A stretch of 13,525 nucleotides of DNA from JBBRLG01 sp038231495 (GCA_038231495.1 JBBRLG010000147.1:1-13525); one strand, 5' to 3'; shown: positions 6,703 through 13,399, counted from the stretch's first letter. Notes: generated by a model from the letters alone, not told the origin. A program made the numbers and translations.

Positions 6703-6748
6703 TTGCCGCTTGCGGCTTTGCAAGAATATGCAAAGCCGCAAGCGGCAA
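6703..6748. repeat. Perfect 20-bp inverted repeat between the E2-like and E1-like genes
   Basis: The arms TTGCCGCTTGCGGCTTTGCA (6703-6722) and their exact reverse complement (6729-6748) are separated by six bases. The hairpin lies entirely in the 72-bp gap and ends three bases before the ribosome binding site of the E1-like gene. There is no U-tract after it, so it is not a classical terminator; processing site, attenuator or REP-like insertion are all possible. Confidence 0.9.
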
Positions 6749-6763
6749 TACGGGAGGAACCCT

Positions 6764-7582
6764 TTGTCCCATCTCATCCAGGTCGGCGCGGGCAGCGGCG
6801 GGATGCCGGTGCTGGACATGGTGTGCCGTGACCCGCGCGTCCGGCGCATCACCCTCATCGAGCCGGATGTTTACAAGCCGCACAACGTCGAACGCCACTT
6901 GTTCCCTTTGAGCGCGGTCGGTGAACCCAAGGCCGAGTTGGCGCAACAATGGCTCCAGGACCGCCGGCCCGATTTGGATGTACGGCTGCTCGTCTGCGAT
7001 CTGTGCGACCCGCACCAGCAACAGGCCATCGACGAGGCGGCGGCGACCGCGGACATCGGCGTCTGTGCCGCGGACAACGAGACGGCGAAGTATCACTGGG
7101 ACGCGCTCATGCGTCGCCACGCCAAACCCTGGACGCTGGGCGAAGTCCTCAGCGGCGGCATCGGCGGCTTCGTCCACTGGTTCGTGCCGGGCGGCCCGTG
7201 TTACGGCTGTGTCGCCAGCCATTTGCAGCGCTCCGTCGCCGTCGAGAAGCCGACAACGCCCGATTACTCACAGCCCGGCGGTCCGGTGCAGGAAACCACC
7301 ATCCCGGCGAGCATGGCGTCAATCCACGCCGTCGCATCGCTGCACGCGCTGGTGACGCTGGAGCTAATGGAGAATCCGGCGCGCTACGCGCCGGGGTTTA
7401 CGAGCCTGCTGCTCACCTTGCGGCGGGTGCCGGACGTGTTCGACGACCTGTTTCGACCTTACCGTTTCCGTGTGCCGCGCGCCGCAGACTGCTTGATCTG
7501 CCAGGCGCGTTCGACGCCTTCCTCGGCGGAGGAACTCGATGTGGCCCTGGATCAAGCGCTGGCGCGACTGGGCAATGCTTAA
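6764..7582 (+). CDS. ThiF/E1-like adenylyltransferase
   Basis: This protein (272 residues from TTG 6764) has the E1/ThiF/MoeB fold, which activates the C-terminus of a ubiquitin-like protein with ATP. Visible are the nucleotide loop VGAGSGGM (7-14), the EPDVYKPHNVERH stretch (33-45) equivalent to D-x-D-x-V-E-x-S-N-L-x-R-Q, K56 in GEPKAEL, and D104 in CAADNE. Two CxxC pairs (C146/C149 and C243/C246) should bind zinc. No cysteine lies between those pairs, where ThiF-type enzymes carry the thioester cysteine. The start is TTG 6764 with GGGAGG (6752-6757) six bases upstream; the ATG at 6710 lies inside the hairpin. It overlaps the next gene by 44 bases. Confidence 0.9.
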   Translation: MSHLIQVGAGSGGMPVLDMVCRDPRVRRITLIEPDVYKPHNVERHLFPLSAVGEPKAELAQQWLQDRRPDLDVRLLVCDLCDPHQQQAIDEAAATADIGVCAADNETAKYHWDALMRRHAKPWTLGEVLSGGIGGFVHWFVPGGPCYGCVASHLQRSVAVEKPTTPDYSQPGGPVQETTIPASMASIHAVASLHALVTLELMENPARYAPGFTSLLLTLRRVPDVFDDLFRPYRFRVPRAADCLICQARSTPSSAEELDVALDQALARLGNA

Positions 7583-8777
7583 CCTCTGGCCGCTGTACCG
7601 CCTCGGCCCGCAGTCGCAGGCGCTGCACTACAGCTACGAAAAAGCCGGGCTAACCGTGCCCGACCAGCCGGTGCCGTGGAACGCGGAAGCCGTGCTGATC
7701 GAGGCCACGCTGCGCCTTTCGCCAAGCCAGAGCCGCCGGAAGGCCGACTTTCAGTTGCGGCTGCCGGGCCAACCCCTGTGCCCCGCCGAACAGCTCCGTC
7801 GCGTCGAGAACGACGACCGCTACCGCGTCTCATTCCGCGTGCCGCCGCCCGGCGCGACGGTCAACGCCGAACTCCTCTTCCGCGACCAGCCCCTGGGCCA
7901 GCTGACGCTCCCCTTCTTGAGCCGCGCCGAATTTATCCAGGGTCTACGCCTGCAAATGCCGACGGTGTACGCGCGCGTCGGTGCCGACACGGTCGCCTGT
8001 CAGACTTTTGTGACGAGCCAGTGCAAGGGCGTCGTCTTCAGCGTTCTGCTCGTCAGTCCGACCTGTTTGGTGCCCTTGCCCGACCTCGATTTGCAGGTGG
8101 AATTCAGCTGCGACCGCGGCGGGCCGGTGCAGCGCGTGCCGGCGGTGCTGTGCAGCTCGCAGCTCGCGGGCCGGCAGGCGCTCGCCACGGTCGTGCCGCG
8201 CAAGGTGCCGCGCCGGCAGGGAACGTATACCGCGACGTGGCTGCTGGGCGACCTGGTGCTGACGACGCAGAAAGTGCGCGGTATCTCGCAGCGGACTTTC
8301 CAGCGGTCGTTGCGGGTCTCGGACACGCGCTTTGTAACGCAGCAGGGTGCGGGCGGCGTGCGGCTGGCACGGCAAGTGCCGGGGTTCGATCAGGCGGAGC
8401 GGATCGGGCCGTGCTTCCTCGTCAGCAGCGGCGAGCCGGGCATGGCGGGCGTCTGCCACCTGCAAATCGCGGCCCAGGTGCCGGGCGCGGTGCAGCCGCC
8501 CTTGCTGCTCGAACAGGAAGTGCTCATCACCGACGGGCCGACGATGGTGGCCCCCGGCACGCTGGACGTGGCGGACTTGCGGCAAGTGAGCGGTTTTGAA
8601 TTGCGGAATAAGAACCGGGTGTTGGGCGTGTTGTCGCTCAGCCCGGTGCCGGCGGCGACGTTCACGAACGAGGGCGGGTTCAAGGCACCGCAGGATTTCA
8701 CCTGGTCCGTGGCGGCCGACGAGGAGATGACCGAACGCCTTAACCGCCTGCTCGACGGGCGCAACGCGGCGAATTGA
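7539..8777 (+). CDS. Unknown beta-rich protein, last gene of the JAB-E2-E1 cluster
   Basis: This 412-residue protein is not recognised. GGAGG (7527-7531) seven bases before ATG 7539 supports that start; the other option is ATG 7575, which overlaps the E1-like stop by eight bases but has a weak site. The sequence looks like repeated beta-sandwich modules: one around residues 45-130 (VLIEATLRL ... NAELLFRDQPLGQLTLPF), one around 140-250 (ending GTYTATWLLGDLVLTTQKV), and a third from about 260 to the end. There is no signal peptide, zinc motif or catalytic motif that I can name. Its overlap with the E1-like gene means it is made with it, so it may be a scaffold, target-recognition or modifier-carrying component. 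Confidence 0.75.
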   Translation: MWPWIKRWRDWAMLNLWPLYRLGPQSQALHYSYEKAGLTVPDQPVPWNAEAVLIEATLRLSPSQSRRKADFQLRLPGQPLCPAEQLRRVENDDRYRVSFRVPPPGATVNAELLFRDQPLGQLTLPFLSRAEFIQGLRLQMPTVYARVGADTVACQTFVTSQCKGVVFSVLLVSPTCLVPLPDLDLQVEFSCDRGGPVQRVPAVLCSSQLAGRQALATVVPRKVPRRQGTYTATWLLGDLVLTTQKVRGISQRTFQRSLRVSDTRFVTQQGAGGVRLARQVPGFDQAERIGPCFLVSSGEPGMAGVCHLQIAAQVPGAVQPPLLLEQEVLITDGPTMVAPGTLDVADLRQVSGFELRNKNRVLGVLSLSPVPAATFTNEGGFKAPQDFTWSVAADEEMTERLNRLLDGRNAAN

Positions 8778-8784
8778 CCGTTCC

Positions 8785-8971
8785 ACCCCCCCCTGCCCCC
8801 CTTCGTAAGGGGGGGAGTTGATGCTACCCCCTTCGAACGGGGGGGGTTGATGCTCCCCCTACGTAAGGGGGGGAGTTGAGGCTACCCCCTTCGTAAGGGG
8901 GAGTTGATGCTCCCCCTTTACGAAGAGCGGACCACTCACTCCCCCCCTTACGAAGGGGGGGCAGGGGGGGT
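8785..8971. repeat. Array of C/G-rich hairpins between convergent genes
   Basis: Six CCCCCTTCGTAAGGGGG-type hairpins lie at 8796-8815, 8827-8846, 8855-8873, 8885-8901, 8912-8930 (degenerate) and 8941-8961. They are joined by a repeated AGTTGATGCT spacer with a period of about 30 bp. The outer ends (8785-8801 and 8955-8971) are inverted copies of ACCCCCCCTGCCCCCC-like text, so the whole block is itself a palindrome. It lies between the end of the ubiquitin-like cluster and the end of the convergent MBL gene, where it could terminate transcription from both sides. Confidence 0.85.
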
Positions 8972-8994
8972 ATAGGTGGACAGAAAATGACCTT

Positions 8995-10389
8995 TCAAGC
9001 CACCGAGACCGTTTCCTCGCGCTCCGGCACCACCACGTCGCGGAAGCCGTGCTTGCGCAGGCTCGCCGCCAGCGCCTCCGACTGGGCCACCTCGCCATGC
9101 ACCAGCCGCACCCGGCCCGTCTCGTTGTACGTCGTGCCGAGCAGGGCGAGGAAATCGTTCTGGTCCGCGTGGCCGGAGAAGCCGTTCAATTCCACGACTT
9201 CGATCCACTTGTTCCACTTGCGACCCTGGAAATACACGATGGGACACTTTTCCAGCAGCCGGTGGCCGAGCGAGTGCGGTGCCTGGTAGCTGACCAACAC
9301 GAGCGCATAGCGCGGGTCGTCAATGTGTTGCTTCAAATGGTTGGTGATCCGGCCGCCCTCGCACATGCCGCCCGACGCGATGATGATGCACGGGTCGGGG
9401 CTGCTGGTGACTTCGTGGCTCTCGTCTTGCTTCAAAATGTAATGGACCGGCATGTCTTCCGTGCCGGGCGCCTCGAAGTTCGGGGCGTGCTGGCGGTAGA
9501 CTTCCGAGATGTCGTGGGCCAGCGGGCTGTCAACGTAAAGGGGCAGCCGCGGCAGCAGCCCCTCGCGCGTCCAGCGCTGGAGGTAGTGCAGCACGATTTG
9601 CGTGCGGCCGAGGCTGAACGCCGGGATGATGACCTTGCCGCCGCGCGCCACCGTGCGACGCACGACATCGCTCATCTTGGCGGCCATGCTTTCGGCCGGT
9701 TGGTGAACGCGACCGCCGTAGGTGCTTTCGCAGATGAGCAGGTCGCCCGCGGGAATGTTCGACACTTCGCTGAGGAAGGGCAAGCCGCGCCGCCCCACGT
9801 CGCCGGTGAAGGTGATCCGGTGCGTCCGCCCGCCTTGTTGGATCGACAACAGGACCATGGCCGAGCCAAGGATGTGGCCCGCGTCGATGAACCGCACCTG
9901 CGCGGTGGGGCTGATCTCCATCGTCTCGCCGTAGGGGATGGTGACGCACTGGTCGATCGTCATTGCCGCGTCGGAGCGGGTGTAGAGCGGGGCGCGGGAC
10001 GACGGGCCACGGCGGCCGACGACCCCGGCGACGGCGGCGTCCTCTTCCTGGATGCGTGCCGAGTCGGCGAGCATGACGGCGATCAGGTCGCGCGTCGCCG
10101 GCGTGCAATAGATCGGCCCCTGGTAGCCCTGCTTGACGAGGTTGGGCAGGTTGCCGCAGTGATCGACGTGGGCGTGGCTGAGGATCACGGCGTCGAGTGC
10201 CGTCGGGTCAAACGGAAAATGGCGGTTGAGGGTCCGGGCCTCGTCGCGCGGCCCGCGGTGCAGGCCGCAGTCCAGCAGGATGCGCTGGTTCGCGGACTCG
10301 ACCAGGTGCATGGAGCCGGTGACGGACTGGGCCGCCCCGAAGAAAGTGACGTGCGGACCGTTCGAGCGGGATGTTGAATGCCTTTCCAT
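8995..10389 (-). CDS. MBL-fold/beta-CASP RNA-metabolising hydrolase
   Basis: This 464-residue protein belongs to the CPSF73-like metallo-beta-lactamase/beta-CASP family of ribonucleases. The zinc site is complete: HAHVDH (72-77), H172 in AGHILGSA, and D197 in FTGDVG. ESTYGGR (221-227) opens the beta-CASP part, IIPAFSLGRTQIV and ASGGMCEGGRI follow, and GFSGHAD plus LVHGE near the end are the C-terminal motifs of the RMMBL segment. Length and order are normal for the family, so it should act as a cytoplasmic endo- or exoribonuclease. It is transcribed towards the ubiquitin-like cluster and separated from it by the hairpin array, so it is not part of that operon. The ATG at 10389 has only a weak ribosome binding site. 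Confidence 0.93.
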   Translation of the reverse strand: MERHSTSRSNGPHVTFFGAAQSVTGSMHLVESANQRILLDCGLHRGPRDEARTLNRHFPFDPTALDAVILSHAHVDHCGNLPNLVKQGYQGPIYCTPATRDLIAVMLADSARIQEEDAAVAGVVGRRGPSSRAPLYTRSDAAMTIDQCVTIPYGETMEISPTAQVRFIDAGHILGSAMVLLSIQQGGRTHRITFTGDVGRRGLPFLSEVSNIPAGDLLICESTYGGRVHQPAESMAAKMSDVVRRTVARGGKVIIPAFSLGRTQIVLHYLQRWTREGLLPRLPLYVDSPLAHDISEVYRQHAPNFEAPGTEDMPVHYILKQDESHEVTSSPDPCIIIASGGMCEGGRITNHLKQHIDDPRYALVLVSYQAPHSLGHRLLEKCPIVYFQGRKWNKWIEVVELNGFSGHADQNDFLALLGTTYNETGRVRLVHGEVAQSEALAASLRKHGFRDVVVPEREETVSVA

Positions 10390-10515
10390 GTTTCAATTGT
10401 ACGGCAACGGGGCAAGGGGGCACCATCCCACAATCCCACCGACGGTCAGGGGAGTCGTCTTTCGTCCTCGTCCAGTTGGCGCAACCCTCGTTGGAACAGG
10501 CTCTCCCGACCATGC

Positions 10516-10571
10516 CACAACGGCGAAATCGCAGGCGGACACTTGACAGGTCGAGGCGTGACAAGTCCAAT
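10516..10571 (+). repeat. 56-bp direct repeat, copy 1, with promoter-like core
   Basis: This segment matches 12422-12477 at 53 of 56 positions in the same orientation. It contains TTGACA (10543-10548), a 17-bp spacer, and TCCAAT (10566-10571, four of six to TATAAT), and the arms ACTTGACA / TGACAAGT form an imperfect palindrome over it. This copy is placed correctly to be the promoter of the DUF433/DUF5615 operon, whose first start codon lies about 40 bp downstream. Confidence 0.8.
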
Positions 10572-10612
10572 ACGCCTACCGGGTGCAAAACAGAAGCTCG
10601 AAAGAGGATCCG

Positions 10613-10927
10613 ATGGAAAGCGTGCTCGTGAAACACATCGACAAAGCCCCCGGGGTTTGCGGGGGCCGGGCATGCATCGCCGGCCATCGCATTCGCGTGC
10701 AGGATATTGTCGTCTTGCACGAGATGCGCGGGATGTCACCCAGGGAAATCGTCGGCCAGTACCCCGGCATTACCTTGGCCGATGTCCACGCCGCGCTGGC
10801 TTACTATTACGACAATCAGCAAGAAATCGCCGACGAGCTTCGCAAGGCCGATGAATGGGCCGAGTGGGTGAAGGCCAACATCCCATCGAAGATTCCCGCG
10901 GACCTCCGGGAGAAACTCGGTGGCTGA
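10613..10927 (+). CDS. DUF433 family antitoxin
   Basis: This 104-residue protein belongs to the DUF433 family, whose members pair with DUF5615 PIN-like toxins and act as probable DNA-binding antitoxins. The family pattern is plain: GVCGGRACIAGHRIRVQDIV (14-33), then MRGMSPREIVGQYPGITLADVHAALAYYYDN (43-73), a winged-helix-like segment. The charged tail EIADELRKADEWAEWVKA should bind the toxin. The ATG at 10613 is preferred over 10583 because AGAGGA lies just ahead of it and the family core starts a few residues in. The stop overlaps the toxin start by eight bases, so the two are translationally coupled. A promoter-like repeat lies directly upstream. Confidence 0.92.
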   Translation: MESVLVKHIDKAPGVCGGRACIAGHRIRVQDIVVLHEMRGMSPREIVGQYPGITLADVHAALAYYYDNQQEIADELRKADEWAEWVKANIPSKIPADLREKLGG

Positions 10928-11255
10928 GCCGATCCGCTTCTATTTCGATCAGCACCTTTGGGCTTCCGTGGTGGAGGGGCTTCGACGGGAGGGCATCGAC
11001 GTGCTGACTGCACAGGACGCCGGACGTTGCGGCCTGCCGGACCCGGATCAACTCGCTTTCGCCGCCGCGGATCAGCGCGTCCTGGTGACGTTCGACACCG
11101 ACTTTTTAGCCCTGCACCGCTCCGGTGTAGCCCACGCCGGCATTGCCTGGTGTCAGGAGCAGAAGTATAGCATCGGCCAGCTCTTGCAGGTGTTGCTTCT
11201 CGTGCAGGGCGTGCTGGACCGTGAGAGCATGCGCAACCATGTGGAATACTTATGA
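10920..11255 (+). CDS. DUF5615 PIN-like toxin
   Basis: This 111-residue protein is a DUF5615-type PIN-like protein, the usual partner of DUF433. Acidic residues of the PIN-like active site are present: D10 in RFYFDQHL, D33 in LTAQDAG, and D59 and D61 in LVTFDTDFL. It is therefore expected to be an RNase-type toxin, although activity has been shown for few relatives. The start is GTG 10920, eight bases into the overlap with the antitoxin gene, with GGGAG just upstream; the family core begins at residue 6. The gene ends 31 bp before a palindromic C/G-rich element that separates it from the convergent HigA-like gene. Confidence 0.9.
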   Translation: MAEPIRFYFDQHLWASVVEGLRREGIDVLTAQDAGRCGLPDPDQLAFAAADQRVLVTFDTDFLALHRSGVAHAGIAWCQEQKYSIGQLLQVLLLVQGVLDRESMRNHVEYL

Positions 11256-11285
11256 CTCCCGACCCCGTTGTAGGGTGCAATCGTC

Positions 11286-11419
11286 GTAACCGTTCACCGC
11301 CAATTTCTCCCCCCCTTACGAAGGGGGGGTAGGGGGGGTTAAGCTCGGTTGAGGTACTGCGTCCTGGCTTCAACTCCACCCCTCTGCCCCCCTTCGTAAG
11401 GGGGGGAGTGAACGGTTAC
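11286..11419. repeat. Composite palindromic element with two C/G-rich hairpins
   Basis: Perfect 12-bp inverted ends GTAACCGTTCAC (11286-11297) and GTGAACGGTTAC (11408-11419) bound a 134-bp unit. Inside are two hairpins of the CCCCC-TTCGTAA-GGGGG family (11309-11329 and 11387-11406) in inverted orientation, with about 57 bp of unrelated sequence between them. It resembles the array at 8785-8971 and again lies between convergent genes. The bounded, symmetric form is like a MITE or a large bidirectional terminator. Confidence 0.85.
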
Positions 11420-11425
11420 CAATCG

Positions 11426-11851
11426 TCAAACCGTTTCCAGGTTCTTTGCGCGACCATCTGACCCATCCGTCACGATGCGCCGTTTCCCGTTCCCGACCGA
11501 TAGAATCTTGAAGCCATGCAGCTTTACCGCCGGCAACCCGACCACCTTGCACACCGTGGCTGGTTGTTCGGCGAAAATTTGCAGCAAACGTCGAGTCGCC
11601 TTCGACGGCACGCGTACACCCTGCTCCCAACTCTGCACGGTTTTCGCCGAAACGTACAAGACCCTGGCGAACACGGCTTGGGACATCTCCGCCGCTTCAC
11701 GCAAAGCCACCAGGGTCTTGGCGTCGATCTCCGGTGGAGCCTCCGGTATGAAGACGGTTTTGAGCATGCGTTCACCCTTGGCGTGGGCAATTCCTTCCCG
11801 CAATCCTTCCTGGAGCCGTGTGAAAAAAGGTTTGCGCGTTTTCGCGGTCAT
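11426..11851 (-). CDS. HigA-like helix-turn-helix antitoxin
   Basis: This 141-residue protein carries an XRE-type helix-turn-helix from about residue 44 to 100: KTLVALREAAEMSQAVFARVLYVSAKTVQSWEQGVRVPSKATRRLL in the family layout, shown here only by its order of elements. The N-terminal 40 residues are basic and charged. It is the second gene of a toxin-first pair, as in HigBA-type modules, and should bind both the toxin and the operon operator. The ATG at 11851 shares one base with the toxin TAA stop and is preceded by GGAGAACGAATA; an upstream in-frame ATG at 11872 falls inside the toxin gene and is less likely. The C-terminal part (GFKILSVGNGKRRIV) is unassigned. Confidence 0.85.
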   Translation of the reverse strand: MTAKTRKPFFTRLQEGLREGIAHAKGERMLKTVFIPEAPPEIDAKTLVALREAAEMSQAVFARVLYVSAKTVQSWEQGVRVPSKATRRLLQIFAEQPATVCKVVGLPAVKLHGFKILSVGNGKRRIVTDGSDGRAKNLETV

Positions 11852-12222
11852 TATTCGTTCTCCTGGAGCCACCGTTCATGGGCCGCGGTTGCTTCCTTTT
11901 TCAACTGTTCCGCCAGTAGGCGCAGTTGCTTCTTCTCGACCGGCGTGAGATCGTCCTTCTCGGCTTTGCCGTAGCGGTCGAGCAGGTAGAAACGCTTGGC
12001 GGCCGCCACAGAGAGGTAGATCACCCGTGCGCCGCCTCGCTTCCCTTTTCCCTTCTTTGGGTCGGCAAGGCGAATCTTCCGCAAACCACCGCAGCCCGGC
12101 ATCACGTCCCCAGCGTTAGGGTTCGCCATCAGCCGCTGCTGAAGCCGGCCATAGGCATGGTCCGACAATAAATCCGCAATGGCCGCCGTGAATCCCGTCG
12201 TCTCAATGAACGTCGCTTTCAT
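11851..12222 (-). CDS. HigB/RelE-superfamily toxin
   Basis: This 123-residue protein resembles RelE/HigB-type mRNA interferases of the group found with helix-turn-helix antitoxins. GCGGLRKIRLADPKKGKGKRGG, shown at 43-64, leads into ARVIYLSV, then FYLLDRYGKAEKDDLTPVEKKQLR, which is the usual core and C-terminal helix. Such toxins bind the ribosome and cut mRNA. The start at 12222 is chosen because GGTGGGA precedes it and the family begins there; the frame is open further upstream to 12747, but only through repeats. A short palindrome CCTGTAGGACAGG (12233-12245) just upstream could be an operator. It is coupled to the antitoxin by a one-base TAATG overlap. Confidence 0.85.
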   Translation of the reverse strand: MKATFIETTGFTAAIADLLSDHAYGRLQQRLMANPNAGDVMPGCGGLRKIRLADPKKGKGKRGGARVIYLSVAAAKRFYLLDRYGKAEKDDLTPVEKKQLRLLAEQLKKEATAAHERWLQENE

Positions 12223-12307
12223 GCTATCCCACCCTGTAGGACAGGACAAGGCCGTTGGCGCGGTTGTTGCTGTTACGGTCGCTCGAGCACATCCTACCGG
12301 TTGCGTT

Positions 12308-12323
12308 CCATGCGTTCGCGGCC
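12308..12323. repeat. Half-copy of the palindromic repeat
   Basis: CCATGCGTTCGCGGCC differs from the family core at a single base. No right arm follows within 100 bp, so this is a solitary arm, likely a decayed copy of the repeat seen near the AlbA_2 gene. Confidence 0.5.
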
Positions 12324-12421
12324 AATCTGTTGCGGTTGCCATTGCCGAATCCGGGAAACCCGGTCTTCGGTGGGAGAGGAGACCTTCAGTCGGTCGCAGG
12401 GGCCCGATCGAGAGATCGTGA

Positions 12422-12477
12422 CACAACGGCGAAATAGCAGGCAGGCACTTGACAGGTCGAGGCGTGACAAGTCCAAT
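12422..12477 (+). repeat. 56-bp direct repeat, copy 2, with promoter-like core
   Basis: This segment matches copy 1 at 10516-10571 except for three bases. The promoter-like TTGACA (12449-12454) and TCCAAT (12472-12477) with their 17-bp spacer are unchanged. It points towards the PIG-L gene, whose start is about 210 bp downstream, beyond the 20-bp tandem array. It and copy 1 enclose the two toxin-antitoxin modules. Confidence 0.8.
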
Positions 12478-12486
12478 GAGCAAGGG

Positions 12487-12643
12487 ATCGGAGCCGGCAT
12501 CCGTCATCCTGTGCTGGCGCGATGATCGGGTTCCGCCGTAGTAAGATAGGATGCCGGCGCGGCGATCCTGTGCCGGCGGTTCGCGATCCGGTGCCGGCGC
12601 ACGCCGATATAGTGCCCGCACAGTGATCATGTGCCGGTGCCGG
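12487..12643 (+). repeat. Degenerate tandem array of about 20-bp units
   Basis: Eight units built on ATCCGGTGCCGGCGC start at 12487, 12506, 12525, 12546, 12565, 12586, 12607 and 12626, with spacing of 19 or 21 bp. The best-preserved units are at 12565 and 12586. Spacing near two helical turns would put the same face of each unit on one side of the DNA. The array ends 45 bp before the PIG-L start codon. Confidence 0.65.
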
Positions 12644-12688
12644 TTAGCATAATCATCAGTTAGGCGGCAGAAAAGTAAGGGGCGAGGC

Positions 12689-13399
12689 ATGCTGCTGAAC
12701 GTGTCATCACCGAGCGTCCTTGCGATCGGTGCCCACCCGGACGACATCGAACTGGGTGCCGGTGGTCTGATCTACCGGCTCATCGAGGAACGCAAGGCGT
12801 TCGTCAAGTACTTGATTCTGACGCCGGGATTGAAGGGGACACCCAGGGAAAAAAGTTACTCCCCGGAATCCCGCCGCGCCGAAGCGAAGGGTGCCGCGGC
12901 AGTCTTGAAAGTCGCCGAAGAGAATGTCACCGTCTGGGACTACGAGGACTGCGGCATGCACACCGCAGGCCACAAGCTGATCCAGGATATCGAGTTGTGC
13001 GTCCACGAGTACTCGGACGGTTGGGATTTGATCCTGACTCACTCCGGGGAGGATACCCACGCCGACCACCGCGAGGCCCACGAGGCGACGATCTCGGCGC
13101 TGCGGTATTACTACGGCACCGTGCTGCTCTACCAATCGCCCTCGACGAAGCCGAACGGGTTTCACCCGAACTTCTTCGTGTCGTTGGACGAGGAGGCCAT
13201 CCACCACAAATTCACTGCGCTCCATAAACACGATAGTCAGCGGTCACGCAAATATATGAAGATTGAGCATGTGAAGGCGATGGCGGCGCGTTGGTCATTC
13301 TTCCATCGGGCACCCAGCAGCTACTTCGAGGCGTTCGAGGTCTACAAATCATTCTGGATGTCGCCCAACAGGCCATCGCATCCAAGCGCCTCCCCATGA
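12689..13399 (+). CDS. PIG-L/LmbE-family deacetylase
   Basis: This 236-residue protein belongs to the PIG-L/LmbE family of zinc-dependent N-deacetylases, which remove acetyl groups from N-acetylglucosamine-type or related substrates. The first zinc motif AHPDDIELG (15-23; H16, D18, D19) and the second, HSGEDTHADHREAH (117-130; H123, D125, H126), are intact, and the length is normal for the family. There is no signal peptide, so it should act in the cytoplasm. AAGGGGCGAGG precedes the ATG. It stands alone, and its substrate cannot be told from this context; glycan, thiol-sugar and antibiotic pathways all use relatives. The upstream 20-bp array and 56-bp repeat may carry its promoter and control sites. 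Confidence 0.93.
   Translation: MLLNVSSPSVLAIGAHPDDIELGAGGLIYRLIEERKAFVKYLILTPGLKGTPREKSYSPESRRAEAKGAAAVLKVAEENVTVWDYEDCGMHTAGHKLIQDIELCVHEYSDGWDLILTHSGEDTHADHREAHEATISALRYYYGTVLLYQSPSTKPNGFHPNFFVSLDEEAIHHKFTALHKHDSQRSRKYMKIEHVKAMAARWSFFHRAPSSYFEAFEVYKSFWMSPNRPSHPSASP

Larger units (their letters stand above)
12223..12688. other. Intergenic repeat-rich region between the HigBA-like pair and PIG-L gene
   Basis: These 466 bp hold a possible operator at 12233-12245, a half-copy of the palindromic repeat (12308-12323), a small CCGGG/CCCGG hairpin (12351-12363), the second copy of the 56-bp repeat and a degenerate 20-bp tandem array. I see no credible gene in any frame. Confidence 0.6.

Noticed and set aside
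6710..6763. ATG start at 6710 for the E1-like protein
   Set aside because: It falls inside the perfect hairpin with no ribosome binding site, while TTG 6764 has GGGAGG six bases upstream and begins right before the nucleotide-binding strand.
8785..8971. Possible CRISPR array from the regularly spaced repeats
   Set aside because: The intervals between hairpins are near-identical copies of one short sequence and not unique spacers, the repeats are G/C homopolymer hairpins, and no cas gene is present.
9049..10377. Open frame of 442 codons on the plus strand
   Set aside because: It lies fully antisense to the MBL/beta-CASP gene, which has all its catalytic motifs; the open frame is a by-product of GC-rich codon use.
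12223..12747. N-terminal extension of the HigB-like toxin
   Set aside because: The added codons cross the 20-bp array, the 56-bp repeat and the PIG-L start; family similarity begins at the ATG at 12222.
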